A stretch of 64,000 nucleotides of DNA from Umezawaea tangerina (GTDB lineage: Bacteria; Actinomycetota; Actinomycetes; Mycobacteriales; Pseudonocardiaceae): the NCBI RefSeq assembly GCF_003002815.1, contig NZ_PVTF01000019.1:101430-165429 (forward strand). The letters are read 5' to 3'. The position numbers were made by a program, and so were the translations under genes. Every line of letters starts with the position of its first letter. Positions within the stretch are counted from its first letter, which is position 1. Of the stretch, positions 19,604-28,130 are shown one piece after another. The notes beneath the pieces were generated by a model. It saw only the letters and a program-made list of their open reading frames with translations, was not told the DNA's origin and did not search any database.

Positions 19604-20644
19604 TCAGCGCAGTCCGGTTCCGGACGGTGCCCTGGTGCTCGCCCTGAGCACGACCTCACCCGCCACCTTCACCGTCCGCGGCTCGACCGAGCCCTCGTCC
19701 AGCACGAGCCGCGCGGCCCGCTCGCCCAGCTCCTCCAGCGGCAGCCGCACGGTGCTCAGCCCCGGCACCAGGTCCTGCAGCGTGGGGATGTCGTCGAAAC
19801 CGGCGACCGACACGTCCTCCGGCACCCTCAGCCCGCGGTCGCGCAGCGCCGCCATGGCGCCCAGCGCCATCACGTCGTTGACGGCGAACACGCAGGTCGC
19901 GCCGGTCTTGGCGGCCAGCAGGTCGTTCGCGGCCGCGTAGCCGCCGTCCCTGGTGAACGCCCCGGTGATCACCGCCGACGGGGGCAGGTCGACACCCGCG
20001 TCCGCGAGGCCCGCCTTGAACCCGGCCAGCCGGTCGCCCGCCACCACCAGCGAGGGCGGTCCGGCGAGCACGGCGAACCTCTTGTGCCCGAGCGCGGCGA
20101 GCTCGCGCGCCAACGAGCGGGCGCCCGCCCGGTTCGACGGCACCACGGTGTCGGTGGGGATCCGCGCCTGCGAGACGCACGCCACCCGACCGCCCTGGGC
20201 GCCGAACGCCTCGATCTCGGCGGCGAGCCTGGCCGTGTTCGCGCGGCTGGTCGTGCGGCTGCCCGCGATGACGACGGCCCGCGCCCGGTGCGCGCGCAGC
20301 GTGTAGAGCAGCTCCACCTCGCGGTCGGGGTCGCGGCCGGTCGTGCCCAGCACGACGACCAGGCCCGCCTCCTCGGCGACCCTCGTCACGCCCGCGGCGA
20401 TGCTGGAGAAGTACGGGTCGGAGATGTCGTGCACCACCAGACCGACCAGGACGCTGCTGTTGCGCGCCAACGACTGCGCGGCGGCGTTGGGGAGGTAGCC
20501 GAGCTCCTCCGCCGAGCCGACGACGCGGTCGCGCAGCTCGTCGCTCACCTGCCGCGTGCTGCCGTTGAGCACGCGGGACGCGGTCGCCAGCGACACCCCC
20601 GCGTGGCTCGCGACCTCCGCCAGCGTGACCTGCCTGGGAGTCAA
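19604..20644 (-). CDS. LacI-family transcriptional regulator
   Basis: A 346-residue repressor. The N-terminal HTH reads VTLAEVASHAGVSLATASRVLNGSTRQVS, followed by the hinge AAQSLARNSS and a periplasmic-binding-like sugar sensor with VFAVNDVMALGAMAALRD and PEDVSVAGFDDIP. The TTG start is supported by GAGGAGG eight bases upstream. A LacI-type operator (20715-20728) lies 71 nt before the start, suggesting autoregulation. Similar operators occur at 49841 and 52361 near the rhamnogalacturonan genes, so this may be their regulator, although it is 29 kb away. Confidence 0.9.
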   Translation of the reverse strand: MTPRQVTLAEVASHAGVSLATASRVLNGSTRQVSDELRDRVVGSAEELGYLPNAAAQSLARNSSVLVGLVVHDISDPYFSSIAAGVTRVAEEAGLVVVLGTTGRDPDREVELLYTLRAHRARAVVIAGSRTTSRANTARLAAEIEAFGAQGGRVACVSQARIPTDTVVPSNRAGARSLARELAALGHKRFAVLAGPPSLVVAGDRLAGFKAGLADAGVDLPPSAVITGAFTRDGGYAAANDLLAAKTGATCVFAVNDVMALGAMAALRDRGLRVPEDVSVAGFDDIPTLQDLVPGLSTVRLPLEELGERAARLVLDEGSVEPRTVKVAGEVVLRASTRAPSGTGLR

Positions 20645-20714
20645 ACCCGTGCCTCCTCGTTCGCCTGCTCCGGAGCGTAGTCGTCGCAGGCGACGGGTGC
20701 GGCACGGCGCTCAC

Positions 20715-20728
20715 CGCAAGCGTTTTCC
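20715..20728. promoter_or_regulatory. LacI-type operator upstream of the lacI-family gene
   Basis: On the minus strand this reads GGAAAACGCTTGCG. It matches the perfect palindrome GGAAAGCGCTTTCC at 49841 in 11 of 14 positions and has the central CG step typical of LacI-family sites. Confidence 0.6.
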
Positions 20729-20734
20729 GCGCCC

Positions 20735-20775
20735 GACCGGGTCGGTCGTCGACGGCGGCGACGACCGACCCGGTC
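20735..20775 (-). terminator. Terminator of the beta-lactamase-like gene
   Basis: Perfect 17-bp stem (arms 20735-20751 and 20759-20775) with a 7-nt loop, 36 nt downstream of the minus-strand stop at 20811. Confidence 0.8.
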
Positions 20776-20810
20776 TCCTTCCCGGAGGGCGCTGGGCGCC
20801 GGGAAATACC

Positions 20811-21863
20811 TCAGGCGCCCTTCCACGGGCGGTAGCCCTGCGAACGCCAGGAGCGCGGCGTGCTCGACGTGATCCGCAGGACCGAGTCGAACAGGGTCCG
20901 GCCGATCGCCGTGCGGGCCCGCAGCGCCGGGTGCGTCGCGCCGTAGTTCTCCAGGTTCTCCGCCGCGTCACCGCGGAAGGCCCCCGACGCGAACAGCGCG
21001 TAGGTGATGATCGGCTTGCCGGTCTTGTCGAACACGACGCCCGCCTCGTTGCGGCCGTCGTCGAACCAGCCCGCCTTCGTCGCGACCTGCAGCCGCTCGT
21101 TCGACGACAGCTCCAGCCGGATGCCGTCGGTGAACGCGGTGAGCGACCGCAGGACGGTCAGCAGGTGGGCCGTGGACGCCTCCGACAGCAGCTCGCCCTT
21201 CACCAGCTTCTGCAGCAGCGTGAAGGTCTCGCGCGGCGTCGTCGTGCCCAGGTAGTACCGGTTCGGGTTGGCCACCGGCACGACCTGGGTGTGCACGAAG
21301 CCCTTGGACCGCAGGATCTCGTTGATCTCCGCCGCGGGCACCACCAGGCCGCACAGCCGCACCGCGGTGTTGTCCGAGACGGTCAGCAGCGCGGCGAGCG
21401 CGTGGCCGATCGTCACCGAGCTCGGGTACGCGCCGTCCAGGCCGAAGATGCCGTCGGTGTCCTGGATGACGATGTCCGCCGTCACCTCGATCCGCTGGTC
21501 CAGCGTCAGCAGACCGCGGTCGACCTTGTCGAGCACGGTCACCGCGACCGCGATCTTGTTCACGCTGTACGCCTCGACCACGGCGTCGGCGTTCTCCTCC
21601 ACCGCGGACCGCACGGTGCCGTTCGGGTCGGCGACCCCGATGTACGACGACCACGTGCCCCGCGCCTTGCGCGTCTCCAGCCGGTACTTCCGCGCGACCT
21701 TGCGCCGCGCCACCTCCGCCGTCCCCGGGATCACGCTCTCCAGCTCCGGCTCGGTGTCCACCTCGTCCGCCTGGGCCGAGGCGGTCGCCGCCGACGTCCC
21801 CAGAACGGCGGAAGCGGCGGCCACGGAACCGAGCCCCAGTGCGAATCTGCGTGTGATGTTCAT
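20811..21863 (-). CDS. Tat-exported class A beta-lactamase-like serine hydrolase
   Basis: A 350-residue exported protein. It starts MNITRRFALGLGSVAAASAVLG, a twin-arginine signal with a following AxA-type site. The serine beta-lactamase/DD-peptidase signatures are present in order: SVNK (SxxK, near residue 100), SDN (VSDNTAVRL) and KAG in place of the usual KTG (VATKAGWFDDGRNEAGVV). It could be a true beta-lactamase or a cell-wall peptidase-like hydrolase. The KAG variant and the long linker between the signal peptide and the SxxK motif leave that open. A longer in-frame start at 21902 is less likely because it precedes the signal peptide. Confidence 0.8.
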   Translation of the reverse strand: MNITRRFALGLGSVAAASAVLGTSAATASAQADEVDTEPELESVIPGTAEVARRKVARKYRLETRKARGTWSSYIGVADPNGTVRSAVEENADAVVEAYSVNKIAVAVTVLDKVDRGLLTLDQRIEVTADIVIQDTDGIFGLDGAYPSSVTIGHALAALLTVSDNTAVRLCGLVVPAAEINEILRSKGFVHTQVVPVANPNRYYLGTTTPRETFTLLQKLVKGELLSEASTAHLLTVLRSLTAFTDGIRLELSSNERLQVATKAGWFDDGRNEAGVVFDKTGKPIITYALFASGAFRGDAAENLENYGATHPALRARTAIGRTLFDSVLRITSSTPRSWRSQGYRPWKGA

Positions 21864-21950
21864 GGTGTCCCCCACCTGGTTCGGACCAACGCGTTGATCC
21901 AATCAGGTGTCGCTCTCATTTCGCTGACGACCTTGAGTAGCGTGCGCGTC

Positions 21951-22658
21951 ATGGGCGATCCGGTATTCATGATCACGGGTGCTTCCCGCGGCATCGGCGC
22001 GGCCACCGCCGAACTCGCCGCCGCCGCGGGCTACCGGCTGGTGCTGACGTCCCGCCACCCCGAGGACCTAGTCAACCTCGGCACCAGACTCGGCGGCCCC
22101 GACCGCGTGTGGGCCGCGGGCTGCGACGTCACCGCCTGGCACGAGCTCGCTTTCCTCGCCTCGCGCGTCGAGGAGGAGTGGGGCTCCATCGACGTCGTCT
22201 TCGCCAACGCCGGCAGCAGCGTCGTCACGTCCTTCACCACCGACCAGGGCGCCCCACCCCCGGACTGGTCCGACATGGTCCTCACCAACATCTGCGGCCC
22301 CGCCTACACCGCCCGCGCCACCATGCCCGCCCTCATGCGCAGCACCGGCCACCTCGTCCTCACCGGCTCCGCCGCCGGCCGCGGCACCCGCCCCGGCAAC
22401 CTCTACTCCGCCACCAAATGGGCCGTCACCGCCCTCGCCCAGAACATCCGCGCCGAATGCACCGAAACCGGCGTCCGCGTAACCCTCCTCCAACCAGGCC
22501 TCACCGACACCACCGCCATCCCGAAAACCCGCACCACCGAACCAAAACTCGCCCCCGCCGACGTAGGCCGCGCAGTCCTCTACGCCGTCTCGCAACCCAC
22601 CACGGTCGACGTCAACGAAATCCTCATCCGCCCCACCGGCCAGGGCCCCTACCGCTGA
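21951..22658 (+). CDS. Short-chain dehydrogenase/reductase
   Basis: A classical SDR of 235 residues. It shows the cofactor motif TGASRGIG at residue 9, the NAG motif (VFANAGSS), the catalytic Ser in HLVLTGSAAGRG and YSATK as YxxxK. Arg and His after the second strand (SRHPED) favour NADPH. The substrate is unknown. The 3' half has an extremely C-rich coding strand, continuing into the repeat-bearing intergenic region. It is divergent from the beta-lactamase-like gene. Confidence 0.9.
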   Translation: MGDPVFMITGASRGIGAATAELAAAAGYRLVLTSRHPEDLVNLGTRLGGPDRVWAAGCDVTAWHELAFLASRVEEEWGSIDVVFANAGSSVVTSFTTDQGAPPPDWSDMVLTNICGPAYTARATMPALMRSTGHLVLTGSAAGRGTRPGNLYSATKWAVTALAQNIRAECTETGVRVTLLQPGLTDTTAIPKTRTTEPKLAPADVGRAVLYAVSQPTTVDVNEILIRPTGQGPYR

Positions 22659-22788
22659 CCGACCAAGCAAGAGCAAGACCAAGAGCAACAACAAAGCAGG
22701 GGCGGGAGCAGGAGCAGCAACAAGGCAGCACCAACGAAGAACGTCCGACCCACGAAAGCCGCTGGTACGCAACGAAAAGCACGCAACC

Positions 22789-22904
22789 GTGGTCGATTTG
22801 ACTTGGGGTTTTTGGGCTTACAATTAGTCGGCGGGCACGCTCTACCACCTGCCCTTTTACGCCGACAAAGCCCAAAAAGAGGGGCCCCAAGTCAAATCGA
22901 CCAC
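22789..22904. repeat. Hairpin element, copy 1
   Basis: A 116-bp element bounded by perfect 20-bp inverted arms (22789-22808 and 22885-22904). Inner arms GGGCTT and AAGCCC are separated by T- and A-runs. A GTCGGCG / CGCCGAC stem encloses CTCTACCACCTGCCC. Copies 2 and 3 share the core, but the outer arms differ by compensating changes. It sits between convergent genes. Confidence 0.88.
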
Positions 22905-22952
22905 ACCACCGCAGGTCGTAACCCCCACCCAGCCACGGACCAGGCGCACTCG

Positions 22953-23423
22953 CTACCCCTCGACAACCCCGCACAACCGCCGCACCTCCGCCCCGTACCC
23001 CGGATACGCCTCCCCCAACTCCCCCTCCCCGAACTCCACCCCCTCATCCGTATAAGGCGGCACCACCACAGTCGTCACCAAAGCCCACCCTCCCACCGGC
23101 TCGCTCGCCTGCCACACCCCCGCGGGCACCACCAGCTGCGGCCTCTCCCCGGCCCCGAGATCGGACCCCAGCACCGGACGCGTCACCGTCCCGTCCGGGT
23201 GCAGCAGCAGGAACCGCAACGGCGCCCCCGCGTGGTGCGCGTACACCTCCACCCCGCTCAACCGGTGCACCGCCGAGAACTCCCCGTCCCGCAGCAGGTA
23301 GTAGATGGTCGACAGGTCCTCCGACCGGTACCCCTGCGCGAAGTACCCGCCCTCCACGGGCAGCTCCACCAGTCCGAGCGCGGCGACGACCTCGTCGGCC
23401 GTCAGCGGGGCGGGGGCGTTCAC
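22953..23423 (-). CDS. DUF985-type cupin
   Basis: A 156-residue single-domain cupin of the DUF985 family. It shows ALGLVELPVEGGYFAQGYRS, the STIYYLLRDGEFSAVHRL core, GDSDL-like VLGSDLGAGERPQLVVPAGVWQASE and a final FGEGELGEAYPGY. The start GTG overlaps the TGA of the diguanylate cyclase gene (GTGA at 23420-23423), so the two are translationally coupled. The family role is poorly defined; a sugar or nucleotide-sugar ligand is plausible. The plus strand is unusually C-rich here although the gene is on the minus strand. Confidence 0.88.
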   Translation of the reverse strand: MNAPAPLTADEVVAALGLVELPVEGGYFAQGYRSEDLSTIYYLLRDGEFSAVHRLSGVEVYAHHAGAPLRFLLLHPDGTVTRPVLGSDLGAGERPQLVVPAGVWQASEPVGGWALVTTVVVPPYTDEGVEFGEGELGEAYPGYGAEVRRLCGVVEG

Positions 23424-24976
23424 CGCAGCTCGGGAACCGACCCGTGCACGACCACCATGCCCTTGCCCAGCCGCTTCGCCGTGTACATCGCGGCGTCGGC
23501 CGTGCCCAGCATGTCGTCGGCGGTGACGTCCTCGTCGCAGTCGTGCCGGTGGGCGATGCCGATGCTGGCGCGGACCTCGTGCTCGCGCCCCTGCGTCTGG
23601 TGCGGGGTCTTGAGGGCGTCGAGGACGCGGTTGCCGATCTCCGACGGGTCCACCGCGCCGCTCTCCACGAGCAGGCCGAACTCGTCGCCGCCGAGCCGGG
23701 CCACGGTGTCCTGGTCGCGCACGCAGCGCTGGAGCCTGGTCGCCACGATCCGCAGCACCGCGTCGCCCTCGGCGTGGCCGTAGTTGTCGTTCACGGTCTT
23801 GAAGCCGTCCACGTCGATGAACGCGAGCACCACCGGTTCGCCGCGGCGCAGGGCGGCGGTCAGCCGTTCGCGGAACAGCTCGCGGTTGGCCACGCCGGTC
23901 AGCGGGTCGTGGAAGGCCTGGTGGCGCAGCTGCTCCTGGCTCTCGTGCAGCTTGGCCACGAGGGCGGCGTTGTCCATGAGGGTGATCAGCTGGCGCACGA
24001 TGACCAGGAACATCACGCCGAGGCCGACGTAGATCTCCAGCGGGTTGAAGCGGACGCCCGTGGCGGTGCCGATCGCGATGAACAGGCCGGTGACCAGCAG
24101 CGGGAGGTAGGGCACCAGCAGGTGCGGCAGTTCCTTGGACCCGGTGCGGCGGGCCGAGCGGGTCTTGGCCGGGGCGAGGGCGCTGAGCAGCAGCAGCACC
24201 GGGCAGGCCATGAAACCGGCGTCCGCGATCGGCGGGATGGTGGTCACGCCGTGGGTGACGAACCAGGCGAACACCCAGCCGGAGCCCGACTGGGCCAGTG
24301 CCGCGAGCGCGAGCAGCAGCATCGGCAGCCTGCGCACGGGCTGGTGGGTCCACGACGTGACCAGGAGGGTCACCACGAGCACGAGGTAGACGGTGGGGTG
24401 GGCGATGCTGATCGCGAAGCCGGGGCTCGACGTCACCGAGGCCTGCACCATCGACTCCAGCGCGGCCACCCAGGTGAGCACGAACAGCGAGCCCACGACT
24501 ATCAGCCCGTCGAGCACGACGACGACCCGGCCGCGGGGGATGCGCACCGAGTCCGACGACCCGCGCGCCAGCGCCAGCACCGCGCCCATCGCGAGCACCG
24601 GCGAGAGCAGGAAGCCCAGCGTGAGGACCGTGCCCATCGCCAGCACCGTCGGCATGATGAAGCCCACCGGCAGCAGCGTCGGCTCGGTCAGCGACAGGCC
24701 GAGGACCAGCTGGGTCCAGCCCAGGGCCAGCAGGCCGATCGACAGCGAGGTCATGGCGGCGGTCATCCAGAGCCGCCACCGGCGTTCGACGCCCTCCTGG
24801 GCGTGGGCGGTCCGCCAGTAGACGACGACCGCGGTGACCGACACGGCCAGCTGCGAGGTCTTGTCCAGCGCGACGGAGAGCCCGTGGCCGAGGACGCCCG
24901 ACACCACGACCGCCACCAAGAGCACCAGGAGGGTGCAGAGGAAGGCCGCCCGGGCACCGAATCTTCTCAGTGTCAT
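23420..24976 (-). CDS. Membrane-bound diguanylate cyclase (GGDEF)
   Basis: A 518-residue protein with about nine or ten hydrophobic spans over residues 1-340, then a coiled linker ([20 protein letters not shown]) and a C-terminal GGDEF domain. The active site is canonical, [10 protein letters not shown], and an inhibitory site RDQD lies five residues before it. The enzyme should make c-di-GMP from two GTP and be subject to product inhibition. No EAL domain is present. I start at [12 protein letters not shown]; an in-frame start 150 nt upstream adds residues of no clear family similarity. It leads an operon with the DUF985 cupin gene. Confidence 0.93.
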   Translation of the reverse strand: MTLRRFGARAAFLCTLLVLLVAVVVSGVLGHGLSVALDKTSQLAVSVTAVVVYWRTAHAQEGVERRWRLWMTAAMTSLSIGLLALGWTQLVLGLSLTEPTLLPVGFIMPTVLAMGTVLTLGFLLSPVLAMGAVLALARGSSDSVRIPRGRVVVVLDGLIVVGSLFVLTWVAALESMVQASVTSSPGFAISIAHPTVYLVLVVTLLVTSWTHQPVRRLPMLLLALAALAQSGSGWVFAWFVTHGVTTIPPIADAGFMACPVLLLLSALAPAKTRSARRTGSKELPHLLVPYLPLLVTGLFIAIGTATGVRFNPLEIYVGLGVMFLVIVRQLITLMDNAALVAKLHESQEQLRHQAFHDPLTGVANRELFRERLTAALRRGEPVVLAFIDVDGFKTVNDNYGHAEGDAVLRIVATRLQRCVRDQDTVARLGGDEFGLLVESGAVDPSEIGNRVLDALKTPHQTQGREHEVRASIGIAHRHDCDEDVTADDMLGTADAAMYTAKRLGKGMVVVHGSVPELR

Positions 24977-25170
24977 GGCCCCCGCTTCGCCGCGGTCGAG
25001 AAGGAAGAAGTGGATCAATGGGACGTGGTCACTGTAGTGACGCGGTGACGCAGTGTCGACCGAAGGCGCGCCCGATGTCGCTGATCCGTGACTGTCGCGT
25101 GTCGGGCGGAGCCGCCCGGACCGCACCCACTAAAGTTCGAACGGATGTTCGTCTCGGTGGAGGGACCCCA

Positions 25171-25749
25171 GTGCGCGTGTTCGGCGTCGACCCAGGCCTG
25201 ACCCGGTGCGGGTTCGGCGTCGTGGACGGCGGACCGGGCCGGACCGTGCGGATCGTCGCGGTCGACGTGGTCCGCACCTCACCGGACGACGAGCTGGCCA
25301 CGAGGCTGCTGCACCTCGCCGACGAGGTCGAGGTCTGGCTGGACCGGTACCGCCCCGAGGTCGTCGCGATCGAGCGGGTGTTCAGCCAGCACAACGTGCG
25401 CACCGCGATGGCCACCGCGCAGGCGGGCGGAGTGGTCGCGCTGGCCGCCGCGCGCCGGAGTCTCCCGGTCATGTTCCACACCCCCAGCGAGGTCAAGGCC
25501 GCCGTCACGGGGTCGGGCCGCGCGGACAAGTCGCAGGTCACCACCATGGTGACCAAGCTGCTCGGTCTCGCCGAGGCGCCGAAGCCCGCGGACGCGGCGG
25601 ACGCGCTCGCGCTGGCGATCTGCCACATCTGGCGGGCGCCGCTGCAGACCAGGATGGCGCAGGCGCAGGCGAAGGCCGCCGAGATTGCCCGCACCCACAA
25701 GCTCAGGCTCGCCCAGGCGGCGGCGAAGAACGGAGGCAGGGCCAAGTGA
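25171..25749 (+). CDS. ruvC: Holliday junction resolvase RuvC
   Basis: A 192-residue endonuclease that cuts Holliday junctions with RuvAB. Acidic active-site residues are visible in [12 protein letters not shown] (Asp), [12 protein letters not shown] (Glu) and [14 protein letters not shown] (two Asp). The GTG start follows GGTGGAGGGA. The C-terminus has a basic, Ala-rich tail longer than in E. coli. It is the first gene of ruvCAB and its stop overlaps the ruvA start. Confidence 0.97.
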   Translation: MRVFGVDPGLTRCGFGVVDGGPGRTVRIVAVDVVRTSPDDELATRLLHLADEVEVWLDRYRPEVVAIERVFSQHNVRTAMATAQAGGVVALAAARRSLPVMFHTPSEVKAAVTGSGRADKSQVTTMVTKLLGLAEAPKPADAADALALAICHIWRAPLQTRMAQAQAKAAEIARTHKLRLAQAAAKNGGRAK

Positions 25750-26336
25750 TCTCGTCGCTGCGCGGACAGGTGCTGTCCATCGGGCTCGACCACGTGGTCG
25801 TGGAGGTCGGGGGAGTGGGGTTCGCCGTGCAGGCGACCCCGTCCACGCTGGCCGGGCTGCGCCGCGGTGAGGAGGCGAGGCTGTCGACGGCGCTCGTCGT
25901 GCGCGAGGACTCGCTGACCCTGTTCGGCTTCACCGACGCGGACTCCCGCGAGCTGTTCGGGCTGCTGCAGACGGTGTCCGGGATCGGTCCGCGGCTCGCG
26001 CTGGCCACGTTGGCCGTGCTGGAGCCGGACAAGCTGCGCGCGGCGCTGGCCGACGGCAACATCACCGTGCTGACCCAGGTGCCCGGCATCGGCCGCAAGG
26101 GCGCCGAGCGGCTGATCATCGAGCTGCGCGACAAGGCGGGCCCGCTGCCCGGCGCGGACGGCGTCGCGGAGGGCGCGCCGCAGGTGCGCGACCAGGTCGT
26201 GGAGGCGCTGCTGGGGCTCGGGTTCCCGGCCAAGCAGGCCGAGTCGGCGGTGGACGCGGTCATCGCCGAGGACTCCGCCCAGTCCACCCCGACCGTGCTC
26301 CGCCGCTCGCTCGCGGCCCTGGGGCGCAAGCGGTGA
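25746..26336 (+). CDS. ruvA: Holliday junction branch migration subunit RuvA
   Basis: A 196-residue DNA-binding subunit. It has the N-terminal OB fold ([28 protein letters not shown]), two helix-hairpin-helix motifs ([17 protein letters not shown] and [19 protein letters not shown]) and the C-terminal RuvB-binding domain ([21 protein letters not shown]). The GTG start overlaps the ruvC TGA. Confidence 0.97.
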   Translation: MISSLRGQVLSIGLDHVVVEVGGVGFAVQATPSTLAGLRRGEEARLSTALVVREDSLTLFGFTDADSRELFGLLQTVSGIGPRLALATLAVLEPDKLRAALADGNITVLTQVPGIGRKGAERLIIELRDKAGPLPGADGVAEGAPQVRDQVVEALLGLGFPAKQAESAVDAVIAEDSAQSTPTVLRRSLAALGRKR

Positions 26337-26400
26337 GTCGCACCGACGTGCTTGTCCCAGCCGCGGGCACCGCCGACGTGCCCGCCCGCGCGGAGGCGTC

Positions 26401-27426
26401 GTGAGCACCGACTTCGACTTCGACGACTCCGACGAGCCCCTCTCGCCGCTGGTGGTCCCGACCGAGCGCGACGTCGAGGGCACCCTGCGGCCGAAGGACC
26501 TGACCGAGTTCGTCGGCCAGCTCAAGGTCCGCGAGCAGCTGGAGCTGGTGCTGCACGGCGCCATGCGGCGCGGTTCGCCGCCGGACCACGTGCTGCTGTC
26601 CGGTCCGCCCGGCCTGGGCAAGACCAGCCTCGCGATGATCATCGCCGCCGAGCTGGGCGCGTCGCTGCGGATCACCTCCGGCCCCGCGCTGGAACGGGCG
26701 GGCGACCTCGCCGCGATGCTGTCGAACCTCGTCGAGGGCGACGTGCTGTTCATCGACGAGATCCACCGCATCGCCCGCCCCGCCGAGGAGATGCTGTACC
26801 TCGCGATGGAGGACTTCCGGGTCGACGTCGTCGTCGGCAAGGGCCCCGGCGCGACCAGCATCCCGCTGGACATCGCGCCGTTCACGCTGGTCGGCGCCAC
26901 CACCCGGTCCGGGTCGCTGACCGGTCCGCTGCGCGACCGGTTCGGCTTCACCGGGCACATGGAGTTCTACACCGCCGACGAGCTCGACCACATCGTCCGG
27001 CGCTCGGCGAAGATCCTGGGCGTCGACCTGCGGGAGGACGGCGCGCTGGAGATCGCGGGCCGGTCCCGCGGCACTCCCCGGATCGCGAACCGGCTGCTGC
27101 GCCGGGTCCGCGACTTCGCCGAGGTCCGCGCGGACGGCGTGGTGGACCTCCAGGTCGCCCGCGACGCGCTCGCCGTCTACGACGTGGACGAGCTGGGCCT
27201 GGACCGGCTGGACCGGGCCGTGCTCGGCGCGCTGGTGCGCTCGTTCGGCGGCGGCCCGGTGGGCGTCGCGACGCTCGCGGTCGCGGTCGGTGAGGAGGTG
27301 ACCACGGTGGAGGAGGTGTGCGAGCCCTACCTGGTCAGAGCCGGCATGCTGGCGCGTACGCCCAGGGGACGGGTGGCCACCGACGCGGCCTGGCTGCACC
27401 TGGGATTGCGGCCACCGTCGGCCTGA
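26401..27426 (+). CDS. ruvB: Holliday junction helicase RuvB
   Basis: A 341-residue AAA+ motor. It has [11 protein letters not shown], Walker [12 protein letters not shown], Walker [10 protein letters not shown], sensor 1 VGATTRSG, the arginine-finger region GPLRDRFGF and the C-terminal winged-helix domain ([18 protein letters not shown]). The start is GTG, 64 nt after ruvA. Confidence 0.97.
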   Translation: MSTDFDFDDSDEPLSPLVVPTERDVEGTLRPKDLTEFVGQLKVREQLELVLHGAMRRGSPPDHVLLSGPPGLGKTSLAMIIAAELGASLRITSGPALERAGDLAAMLSNLVEGDVLFIDEIHRIARPAEEMLYLAMEDFRVDVVVGKGPGATSIPLDIAPFTLVGATTRSGSLTGPLRDRFGFTGHMEFYTADELDHIVRRSAKILGVDLREDGALEIAGRSRGTPRIANRLLRRVRDFAEVRADGVVDLQVARDALAVYDVDELGLDRLDRAVLGALVRSFGGGPVGVATLAVAVGEEVTTVEEVCEPYLVRAGMLARTPRGRVATDAAWLHLGLRPPSA

Positions 27427-27521
27427 CGAGTGATCGGGTTCGGTGACCTGGCACAATCGCCGTTGGCACCCAGAAAAATCGGACTTTCCGGACACCGATC
27501 GGTCGTCCGGCCGAACGGAGA

Positions 27522-27929
27522 ATGATGCAACTCTCATCCCTGATGTTCCCGTTGCTGCTGGTGCTGCTCGCGGTGCCGCTGTTCCTCAGCGCGCGCAAGC
27601 AGAAGCGCGCGGCGGCCGAGCAGCAGACGCTGCTGAGCTCGCTGGAGCCGGGTGACCGCGTGATGACGACCTCCGGCCTGTACGCCACGGTCGCGGACGC
27701 CACCGACGAGAGCACGATCGACCTGGAGATCGCGGACGGCGTCGTGACGACCTGGCTGCGCCAGGCCGTGCGCGAGAAGATCGTCGCGGCCGACACCGTC
27801 GACGACGAGTACGAGGACGACGAGGAGCTCGACGAGGTGACCGAGGTCGAGACCCCGGCGTCGCCGTCCGCGACCCCCGCGTCGACCGCCGTCGTCGCCG
27901 AGCCGCTGGAGCACAACGCCAAGAAGTGA
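27522..27929 (+). CDS. yajC: Sec translocon accessory subunit YajC
   Basis: A 135-residue membrane protein with one N-terminal span (MFPLLLVLLAVPLFLSARKQKR), then the conserved SLEPGDRVMTTSGLYATVADATDESTIDLEIADGV core and an acidic disordered tail. It associates with SecDF. The order ruvCAB-yajC-secDF is the usual actinobacterial layout. Confidence 0.93.
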   Translation: MMQLSSLMFPLLLVLLAVPLFLSARKQKRAAAEQQTLLSSLEPGDRVMTTSGLYATVADATDESTIDLEIADGVVTTWLRQAVREKIVAADTVDDEYEDDEELDEVTEVETPASPSATPASTAVVAEPLEHNAKK

Positions 27930-27950
27930 GCGCCTGAACGGGCGTGCGGT

Positions 27951-28060
27951 CCCGCGGTTGGCAACGGTCAAAAGTGCCAACTGCGGGCAGTGACGTCCAG
28001 CTCACACGACGCGGGGTACGCTCCGCCCTCGCCCGGACTGAACACCTTCGGGTGAGGGCG
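27951..28060 (+). promoter_or_regulatory. Two consecutive hairpins in the secD leader
   Basis: Hairpin 1 (27951-27987) pairs CCCGC-G-GTTGGCA with TGCCAAC-T-GCGGG, giving 13 pairs including one G-U. Hairpin 2 (28024-28060) pairs 12 positions with one mismatch around a 13-nt loop. Both lie in the roughly 200-nt gap between yajC and secD, which is unusual for such a tight gene block. They may form an attenuator or partial terminator. Confidence 0.5.
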
Positions 28061-28130
28061 TGCTGTCCGTTCCACCGGGAACGGGTGGCCGACCTGACAT
28101 CATCTTCCAGTTCGAGGAGACGGACGGACC

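Noticed and set aside
20556..22658. 700-residue frame read as one protein
   Set aside because: The first two thirds are antisense to the LacI and beta-lactamase-like genes; only the SDR from 21951 is real.
22789..22904. Possible tRNA gene (GGTAGAGC-like string on the minus strand of the hairpin elements)
   Set aside because: The string resembles a tRNA D-arm, but no acceptor stem, anticodon arm or T-loop (GGTTCGAATC) can be assembled around it.
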